Below, piece by piece: positions 63,811 through 64,000 of a stretch of DNA of 64,000 bases (position 1 is its first letter; each line of letters opens with the position of its first letter). The DNA comes from Ruania alba (GTDB lineage Bacteria > Actinomycetota > Actinomycetes > Actinomycetales > Beutenbergiaceae). The DNA lies in NCBI RefSeq assembly GCF_900105765.1, contig NZ_FNTX01000001.1:1646387-1710386 (forward strand), read 5' to 3'. The notes beneath the pieces are model-generated. The model saw nothing but the letters and a program-made list of their open reading frames with translations. It searched no databases and had not been told where the DNA came from. Both the position numbers and the translations under genes were made by a program.

Positions 63811-64000
63811 GCCTCGGTCCACGGGCGAGCGGTCGTGTCGACGGTCTCGATGAGGCGCTCCAGTCGGGGCACGGAGACCTCCCGCAGCCGACCGGGTACG
63901 TCGTCGCTGCCGACCACGTCGCTCCAGAGCGCTCGGCCGGCAAGGAACCCGCTGGCTCCGGCCGCACAGGCGGTTGCGACGGCGTCGTGGAAGTGGTGCA
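63807..64000 (-). CDS. DeoC/LacD-family aldolase, C-terminal fragment
   Basis: The last 63 residues of a gene that continues beyond the right edge. The segment AGASGFLAGRALWSDVVG, then RLREVSVPRLERLIETVD and ending ARPWTEA, matches the C-terminus of class I DeoC/LacD-type aldolases, in which the glycine-rich loop binds the substrate phosphate. Its stop overlaps the start of the racemase-like gene (ATGA). It would cleave a phosphorylated sugar released by the glycosidases downstream. Confidence 0.75.
   Translation of the reverse strand, partial: HHFHDAVATACAAGASGFLAGRALWSDVVGSDDVPGRLREVSVPRLERLIETVDTTARPWTEA

Overview
The window reads as chromosomal DNA of a high-GC actinobacterium. Support comes from the GC-rich third codon positions, many GTG starts, ATGA and GTGA stop-start overlaps, and families typical of the phylum (F420-type LLM oxidoreductase, DUF2510, DUF4126, DUF4395, DUF881, lipase maturation factor, MpaB-like DUF2236). 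The density of carbohydrate and ABC-transport genes would fit Micrococcales (Ruaniaceae/Beutenbergiaceae-like), but that placement is inference and not proven by the sequence.

Layout. 1-11000: mixed core and accessory genes. These are a DUF881 start, a PgsA-like CDP-alcohol phosphotransferase, a divergent thiamine-binding MTH1187 protein, DUF4126, an LLM oxidoreductase, a DUF4395/thioredoxin pair, a DHA2 efflux pump, DUF2993, a siderophore-interacting protein and a NarL-type two-component system. 11100-16800: NatAB-like ABC exporter, an MFS pump with its MarR repressor and a paired operator, and an APC permease. 16800-25200: DUF2510 membrane protein, glutamate dehydrogenase, heparinase II/III-like protein, ASCH and SRPBCC proteins, then a PadR-DUF1048-ABC drug-export operon. 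25400-30900: a tightly packed operon with binding protein, two permeases, a glycerophosphodiester phosphodiesterase and an NPP-type phosphodiesterase. It is probably for glycerophosphodiester scavenging and lacks its own ATPase. 31000-41500: CPBP protease, excalibur lipoprotein, lipase maturation factor, a PhnDCE-type importer operon with a Cys phosphatase and TetR regulator, aldo/keto reductase, PQQ-like propeller protein. 41500-43980: accessory patch with a phage-type small protein and a complete-looking IS110-family element bounded by 9-bp inverted repeats. 44000-48300: AI-2E transporter, tRNA-Pro(GGG), two related lipoproteins (one with a stop codon), MpaB-like protein, PIG-L deacetylase.

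48300-64000, all on the minus strand, is a glycan-catabolism locus: LacD/DeoC-like aldolase (partial), Asp/Glu racemase-like protein, two different GH38 alpha-mannosidases, a clan-D-like TIM-barrel hydrolase, a FAD oxidoreductase, a tandem metallo-beta-lactamase-fold protein with a C-terminal NEW3-like domain, an (alpha/alpha)6 glycosidase-like protein and a GH1 beta-glucosidase. The enzyme mix does not match a pathway I recognise, and it is the best candidate here for undescribed biology.

Starts were moved from the longest frame to the codon with a ribosome-binding site or a stop-start overlap where the sequence allowed. No CRISPR array, rRNA, integrase or replication origin was seen.
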